DNA from: UBA3206 sp963623875
GTDB lineage: Bacteria > Bacillota_I > Bacilli_A > Acholeplasmatales > Anaeroplasmataceae
Assembly: GCA_963623875.1 (NCBI GenBank)
Contig: CAVFNL010000018.1
Coordinates: 1 to 28,467, forward strand
Length of the DNA stretch: 28,467 bases
Reading direction: 5' to 3'
Below, piece by piece: positions 24,383 through 28,467 of this stretch. Within the stretch, counting starts at the first letter, position 1; each line of letters starts with the position of its first letter. Made by a program: the position numbers and the translations under genes. The notes beneath the pieces were generated by a model. It was not told the DNA's origin and did no database searches. It worked only from the letters and a program-made list of their open reading frames with translations.

Positions 24383-25931
24383 TGTAATATAAATAATCCA
24401 CATTCATCTTTGGATGTTGCGATAAGTCTAAAGCTCTTTTTGCATAACCTACAAGTTCTTTAGCATTTCTTGCGTCATTATAGAATGCAACTCCAAAATT
24501 AGCTTTAATATCAAGATGAAGTCCACCATAATCCATAGAACTTTCGGTAAGGACACTCTTTTCGAGCATATTTCTTAATATAGTCATTTTTCTTCCATCA
24601 GTTAAAACAATTAAAAATTCAAGGCCTGTTAATCTATAAAAAAGCATATCATTTACAAGTTTATCATTAACCGCTTTTACATATTCCCCAATGACCATAT
24701 TTCCTATTTGACGTCCATGTTGTTCATTTATATCAGGTATGTTTGTAAGTTTAAACATTGCGACTTCAAATTGAGATCCTTCTCTATAAATTTCATCAAT
24801 ATCTGTAAACATTTGAACACTATCTTTTAACGAATCTAAAAGTGGCATATCACTATGTTCAAAATGCTTATCATGTACAACTTCTATTGTACATGCAATT
24901 TCATCCCCTGAATTCTTAGAGAATATTCTTTTACCTTTTTCATGAACGAATTGATAATTCATTCCAGTTTTATATCTATATTTAACATCATAGAAAGGAT
25001 TTTTTTCTGTTAAATTTGATACTTGTTTTTGATAAAATGGTAAATCATCTGGATGTATATATTTTTCGAACTCACTTCTTGCCATTTGATTATTACTCAA
25101 GTTTAAAACGCTTAAAAATTCATCATTTCCCCATATTGAACCATTATCAATATTTACATAGAATATAGCCTCACTTGAAACATCAAATAAAGCTTGCATC
25201 CTCATTTTTATTGATGATAATTTATCTGTTGTGTCTGAAAGCTTACGTTCAGCATTTAACATAGATTGTTCTGAATCTAAGTCTCCAAGTAAAAGATGTC
25301 CACTATATTTAGATACTGTAAATATTGGTGTATCTAAAAAATTAAATATATAGCTATCTCTTCCATCTTTTGATGTAACTAAAAATTCTCTTTTACAAGA
25401 ATCCCCTTCCTTACATTCTTCAGCCCAAACTCTAAAGTGTTCTTTTACTTTAGTTAATTTTATCTCCGCATCATTTAAAGATATTAAGTTGAAATTTTCT
25501 CCTAAAAAATCAAAAAACTTCTTCCCAATTAAATCTTTCTTAGTTAACCCAGCAAGTTTTGCAAGATTTGTAGAAATTTGTTTGATTTTATCTTTTTTAT
25601 CTAAAAGAACAAATATCTTATCGTTTTCAAGCGATTTAATAAATTCATTTTCAAGTTGTGTCTTTTGTGTCGCATCAACAACATTTTTAAAAAACGCAAC
25701 ACATACAAATACATAATCTAAAATTAGAACAACATCTTTTGCATAATCTAAATATTTATGCTTAGAAATAATATCATCAAGCCCAAGTATCAAAGCCATA
25801 AGCCCTGTCGCAACAAGTGCTAAAATAAGTCTTATCTTTAAAACTTTGCGACAAATAATCGATTGAGTAATATACATAATTAAAAGTATTATTGTCATTA
25901 CAAGGGCGCATATTATATAAGCGTATCTCAT
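24369..25931 (-). CDS. Membrane PAS-PAS-degenerate GGDEF protein
   Basis: 520 residues. Three hydrophobic N-terminal segments (about 4-26, 34-53, 66-83) anchor it. A first PAS-like domain (about 100-220) and a second PAS of PAS_3 type follow (about 245-355, with the IHPDD motif at 292-296). The last domain (about 385-515) follows the GGDEF fold: FEVAMFKLTNIPDINEQHGRQIGN, then RLTGLEFLIVL at 433-443 where an active enzyme has RxGGDEF. The active-site GGDEF is reduced to TGLEF (435-439), so cyclic-di-GMP synthesis is unlikely. GGGGTGAA lies 6 bases before the ATG, and the gene overlaps the 59-aa gene by 4 bases. The position behind cdaA suggests a signalling or sensing partner, not proven. Confidence 0.8.
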   Translation of the reverse strand: MRYAYIICALVMTIILLIMYITQSIICRKVLKIRLILALVATGLMALILGLDDIISKHKYLDYAKDVVLILDYVFVCVAFFKNVVDATQKTQLENEFIKSLENDKIFVLLDKKDKIKQISTNLAKLAGLTKKDLIGKKFFDFLGENFNLISLNDAEIKLTKVKEHFRVWAEECKEGDSCKREFLVTSKDGRDSYIFNFLDTPIFTVSKYSGHLLLGDLDSEQSMLNAERKLSDTTDKLSSIKMRMQALFDVSSEAIFYVNIDNGSIWGNDEFLSVLNLSNNQMARSEFEKYIHPDDLPFYQKQVSNLTEKNPFYDVKYRYKTGMNYQFVHEKGKRIFSKNSGDEIACTIEVVHDKHFEHSDMPLLDSLKDSVQMFTDIDEIYREGSQFEVAMFKLTNIPDINEQHGRQIGNMVIGEYVKAVNDKLVNDMLFYRLTGLEFLIVLTDGRKMTILRNMLEKSVLTESSMDYGGLHLDIKANFGVAFYNDARNAKELVGYAKRALDLSQHPKMNVDYLYYNDIK

Positions 25932-26107
25932 AAAAGTTCACCCCATACATAATATACCAAGACAATTACACCTGCTACAAATAGTCCTAATAATATATAC
26001 TTAATTATTCCGTATTTATCTCTTACTACTAAATCATTAGGATTATGTTCTACTAAAAGCCATATTGGGCAAAATATTAGTTTTAAAATTGTTTTTAAAA
26101 TTATCAT
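25928..26107 (-). CDS. 59-residue membrane protein between cdaA and the PAS/GGDEF-like gene
   Basis: A short frame from ATG at 26107 to TGA at 25928 encodes 59 residues. It has AGGAGGG at 26113-26119, 5 bases before the ATG. It starts 10 bases after the cdaA stop, and its stop overlaps the next start codon by 4 bases (ATGA). The protein has one clear transmembrane segment (about 34-54), a hydrophobic N-terminus (2-19, containing FCPIWLL) that may also enter the membrane, and a polar middle (EHNPNDLVVRDKYG). No family is recognised. Strong ribosome binding site, tight spacing and hydrophobic pattern make it a real gene. In many Bacillota the CdaA regulator CdaR occupies this place, but this protein is far too small to be CdaR. 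Confidence 0.75.
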   Translation of the reverse strand: MIILKTILKLIFCPIWLLVEHNPNDLVVRDKYGIIKYILLGLFVAGVIVLVYYVWGELL

Positions 26108-26117
26108 ACAAGCCCTC

Positions 26118-26885
26118 CTACTTTAAGAACATACTTAGATATTCTTGTATTTTTTCACGTTCATTAGCTTTCATTAATACACCTTCAATAGCTAATGAAA
26201 TATTACCTGTTTCTTCAGATACGATAATTGTTAATGCATCTGTTACTTCAGAAATACCAATACCTGCTCTATGACGTGAACCCGTAGTTTTATCTTCAAT
26301 TCGCTGTTGAGCTAAAACATAATATGCTCCAGCACATCTAATCTTATTTCCACGAATAATTACAGCTCCATCATGAAGTGGAGTATTTGGTGTAAAAATT
26401 TGAATTAAAAGTTCCTTTGATACTTCAGAATTTAATTGAATAGCTTTTTCAGCATATTGATCTAAAGATACATTCTTTTCAACAGTTATTAAAGCACCAA
26501 TCTTTCTTGCGGCAAGATATAGCACAGCATCAATAATATTTTCTCTTGTTTGATCTGAGGATGTAACATCAATTTCTCTTTTATCTTCTTTGTTTTTACT
26601 AATAACAAACCTTCTTATTTCAGGTGCTAAAACAACGCTCACAAAAATAGGAAGTGCGAGTGTAAGATATAAAAATACCCATTTAGATATTCTTAAATCA
26701 ACATACCATGAAAAAGCATCAATTATCGCAAATATGGTTCCTAGAATAAAAAAATCAAGAGCTCTTTTATTTTTAAACACAAATTGACCTACACCAATGC
26801 ATATCATAAATAATAAATACGCATCAACAGCAATTTGTAGCCATAAATGATCACTAAAATATTGTGTAAAAGCATTTAAAATCAT
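26118..26885 (-). CDS. cdaA: CdaA-type membrane diadenylate cyclase
   Basis: Makes cyclic di-AMP from two ATP. 255 residues: three N-terminal transmembrane helices (about 16-34, 43-62, 68-86), a linker, and a DAC (DisA_N) catalytic domain from about 115. The catalytic motifs are DGA at 172-174 (PLHDGAVII) and RHR at 204-206 (GSRHRAGIGISE; the residue after G is Ser where many members have Thr). The length and topology are CdaA, not DisA or CdaS. A GGTGA precedes the ATG. It heads a message that continues into the 59-aa membrane gene and the PAS/GGDEF-like gene. The usual neighbours cdaR (YbbR repeats) and glmM are not in this window. Confidence 0.95.
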   Translation of the reverse strand: MILNAFTQYFSDHLWLQIAVDAYLLFMICIGVGQFVFKNKRALDFFILGTIFAIIDAFSWYVDLRISKWVFLYLTLALPIFVSVVLAPEIRRFVISKNKEDKREIDVTSSDQTRENIIDAVLYLAARKIGALITVEKNVSLDQYAEKAIQLNSEVSKELLIQIFTPNTPLHDGAVIIRGNKIRCAGAYYVLAQQRIEDKTTGSRHRAGIGISEVTDALTIIVSEETGNISLAIEGVLMKANEREKIQEYLSMFLK

Positions 26886-26907
26886 TATCTCACCGACCTT
26901 ACATTTT

Positions 26908-26913
26908 ATTATA
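26908..26913 (-). promoter_or_regulatory. Possible -10 element for the cdaA operon
   Basis: TATAAT on the minus strand lies 22 bases before the cdaA ATG, in the 104-base gap shared with divergent hflX. A convincing -35 is not seen (TAGATT at 18 bases is poor). Confidence 0.35.
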
Positions 26914-26965
26914 TAACATTTTGGTGTTTAAAATCTACTTATTTAAATCTTAATTTGTATTTTTT

Positions 26966-26974
26966 TGATATAAT
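26966..26974 (+). promoter_or_regulatory. Extended -10 promoter for hflX
   Basis: TGATATAAT on the plus strand is a perfect TATAAT with TGN. The hflX ATG begins 15 bases after it, so a transcript starting about 7 bases past the -10 would have a leader of only about 9 bases, containing little more than the GGTGAT ribosome binding site. Confidence 0.5.
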
Positions 26975-26989
26975 AATATTGGTGATAAC

Positions 26990-28252
26990 ATGAAATCTGC
27001 ATTACTTGTATTAGTAAAATTAAAAAATGATATATACGATATTATGTATAGATATCTTGAAATGAAAAATTTATGTGCATCTCTTGATATAAATCTTGAA
27101 AAATATATTTATCAATCATTAGACAAACCTGATACTAAATTCTATGTCGGATCAGGTAAAATAAAAGAAATTTTAATTGAAGCATCTAATTATGATGTGA
27201 TAATATTTGATGATGAGTTAAGTCCAATTCAATTAAGAAATATTAAAAATTTAACCGATAAAGATATTGCTGATAGAACATCTATTATTCTTGATATATT
27301 TAAAAATAGAGCTTCTTCAGCCGAAGCAAACCTACAAATTAATCTCGCAAGATTAAAATATGAATTACCTCGTATAGGTTTATACACCGATTTTCAGTCT
27401 AGAGAAGGCGCATCAGGTGGAGGGCTTCATTCAAAAGGTAGCGGTGAAAGCTTAAACGAAATAAAAAGAAGACAAATTCATTCACTTATTTCAAGATACA
27501 CTAAAGAACTACAAGAAATAAAGAAAAAGAAAGCTTTAGCTTCTTCAAAAAGAGCCAAAAACAATGTGCCTATAGTAGCACTTGTAGGTTATACTAACGC
27601 CGGTAAGAGTAGTACTATGAACAAAATAATTGAAGTCACCGGTGGAGACCCTCAAAAAATGGTCTATGCAAAAGATCAATTATTCGCTACTCTTGACACA
27701 AGGATTAGACAAATTAACTATAATAAGCATCAATTCATTTTAATTGATACAATAGGATTTGTATCAAAACTTCCATCACTTCTTATAGAATCTTTCCGCT
27801 CAACACTAGAAGAAATAAGAAATGCTGACTTAATTATAAATGTTATTGATTTCTCATCTCCATATTATAACGAACAATATAATATAACTATGAATATGCT
27901 ACAAGAAATAGGTGCGCTTGATAAAAAGATGTTACTTCTTCTTAATAAATATGATCTTTTAAAAGAACAAAATTTAATAATTGAAGGTGTTGAATCTATG
28001 CCATATTCAAATTATACAAATTTAAATGTGAATAACTTATTAAATTACATCTATGAAGAAACCATACCATATATGATAGAACTTAAACTAGATATTCCAT
28101 ACAAAGACCAAAAGGTATGTCATCTAATTGAAGAACATGCGACAATATATGAAAAAGCATATTTAAAAGATTGTACTTACTACCATATATCAATTGATAA
28201 AAAACACTATAAATTATTATCACTTTATGAAAAAGATAACATCATAAATTAA
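26990..28252 (+). CDS. hflX: HflX-type GTPase
   Basis: This 420-residue ribosome-associated GTPase belongs to a family that splits stalled or stress-inactivated 70S ribosomes. The N-terminal HflX domain (1-about 190) includes DKPDTKFYVGSGKIKE (45-60) and EANLQINLARLKYELPR (112-128). The G domain has G1 GYTNAGKS (200-207), the switch I region LDTRIRQ (235-241), G3 DTIGFV (253-258) and G4 NKYD (319-322). The glycine-rich loop reads GGGLHSKGSGES, a variant of the usual GGxGxRGPGE. It is the only complete gene on the plus strand, divergent from cdaA. The ATG has GGTGAT just upstream. A bidirectional hairpin follows the stop. Confidence 0.93.
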   Translation: MKSALLVLVKLKNDIYDIMYRYLEMKNLCASLDINLEKYIYQSLDKPDTKFYVGSGKIKEILIEASNYDVIIFDDELSPIQLRNIKNLTDKDIADRTSIILDIFKNRASSAEANLQINLARLKYELPRIGLYTDFQSREGASGGGLHSKGSGESLNEIKRRQIHSLISRYTKELQEIKKKKALASSKRAKNNVPIVALVGYTNAGKSSTMNKIIEVTGGDPQKMVYAKDQLFATLDTRIRQINYNKHQFILIDTIGFVSKLPSLLIESFRSTLEEIRNADLIINVIDFSSPYYNEQYNITMNMLQEIGALDKKMLLLLNKYDLLKEQNLIIEGVESMPYSNYTNLNVNNLLNYIYEETIPYMIELKLDIPYKDQKVCHLIEEHATIYEKAYLKDCTYYHISIDKKHYKLLSLYEKDNIIN

Positions 28253-28253
28253 G

Positions 28254-28294
28254 CAAAAAATCTAGTTGAACTTAATTCTAACCAGATTTTATAA
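28254..28294. terminator. Bidirectional intrinsic terminator between hflX and the right-edge gene
   Basis: AAAATCT (28257-28263) pairs with AGATTTT (28284-28290), extended inward by GTT/AAC after one mismatch. On the minus strand the stem runs into six T's (28255-28260). On the plus strand it is followed by ATAATTTATTT. It lies between two convergent stop codons. Confidence 0.65.
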
Positions 28295-28299
28295 TTTAT

Positions 28300-28467
28300 T
28301 TATAATTCAATATATTCTATCATAGACTCATGTTTTAAACTCTTACTATCATAAGATATTCCTAGTAGTAATACAGTGCCATGATATCTCTTAAATACAC
28401 TTATATAATTCTTACTCTTTATTTGTTCTATAGCATTTATTGCACTATCATCTTCTTTAAGTTCTAT
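28300..28467 (-). CDS. 3' end of a PD-(D/E)XK nuclease-like (DUF1703/PDDEXK_9) gene, partial
   Basis: From the right edge a minus-strand frame is open for 55 codons to TAA at 28300-28302. The fragment has the pattern of the end of the AAA-ATPase-like/PDDEXK_9 family: a lysine-containing strand (IELKEDDSA), the helix AINAIEQIKSKNY, a short linker, then VLLLGISYDSKSLKHESMIEYIE. The family version reads ALKQIKEKxY followed by a GISYD-type strand. The catalytic core lies outside the window. Such genes are common, often multicopy, in gut Bacillota and Bacteroidota, and their function is unclear. It is convergent with hflX and shares its terminator. Confidence 0.65.
   Translation of the reverse strand: MELKEDDSAINAIEQIKSKNYISVFKRYHGTVLLLGISYDSKSLKHESMIEYIEL

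Noticed and set aside
1..28467. Mollicutes code 4 (TGA as Trp)
   Set aside because: TGA ends recC, recB, the 59-aa gene and the cyclo-ligase gene at positions that fit the next ribosome binding site, and Trp is TGG in conserved motifs.
1..28467. CRISPR arrays, tRNA or rRNA genes, insertion sequences, prophage or attachment sites
   Set aside because: No regularly spaced repeats, no cloverleaf-like T-loop sequence, no transposase or integrase motifs, and intergenic gaps are too short to hold them.

Overview
This window is AT-rich, densely packed bacterial chromosome with almost every gene on the minus strand. The genes use the standard bacterial code: TGA ends several of them, and TGG encodes Trp. 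Genes abut or overlap by a few bases behind Shine-Dalgarno sequences, and several promoters have TATAAT with an extended TG. MEP-pathway genes (ispD, ispF), a CdaA-type diadenylate cyclase, a YutD-family protein and a DUF368 lipid-carrier translocase point to a low-GC Bacillota, perhaps an uncultured gut-type Bacilli/Erysipelotrichia-like lineage. The exact taxon cannot be fixed from the sequence alone. A complete RecBCD set, instead of the AddAB usual in Bacillota, is the main taxonomic surprise.

From right to left, in the direction of transcription: the right edge holds the 3' end of a minus-strand PD-(D/E)XK-nuclease-like gene. It faces the only complete plus-strand gene, hflX, across a shared terminator. 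Divergent from hflX is an apparent operon (26885 to 21779): cdaA, a 59-aa membrane protein, a membrane PAS/degenerate-GGDEF protein, 5-formyl-THF cyclo-ligase, ispD, ispF and a PopT-like DUF368 protein. An extended -10 promoter then starts yutD-like, nifU-like, pgi and a four-helix membrane protein, followed by a metallo-beta-lactamase-fold hydrolase behind an intervening hairpin. A well-spaced promoter at 18006-18034 leads a five-gene operon: GNAT-like, small membrane protein, CorA, M16C (PreP-like) protease and a 590-aa protein of unknown function, closed by a clear terminator at 11366-11413.

Next comes recC-recB-recD with an amidohydrolase as fourth gene. A promoter overlapping the end of that gene then leads a fucO-like iron alcohol dehydrogenase, a double-cupin protein and a two-helix membrane protein. 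These end at a bidirectional hairpin shared with the last 20 codons of a plus-strand gene cut by the left edge.

Most of this is housekeeping: double-strand-break repair, isoprenoid precursors, recycling of the undecaprenyl phosphate carrier, glycolysis, Fe-S assembly, ribosome rescue and peptide turnover. The parts that look least described are the cdaA-small ORF-degenerate GGDEF module, the 590-aa protein downstream of the M16C protease, and RecBCD itself in this background. I see no CRISPR array, tRNA, rRNA, insertion sequence or prophage. No stretch longer than about 120 bases lacks a feature.
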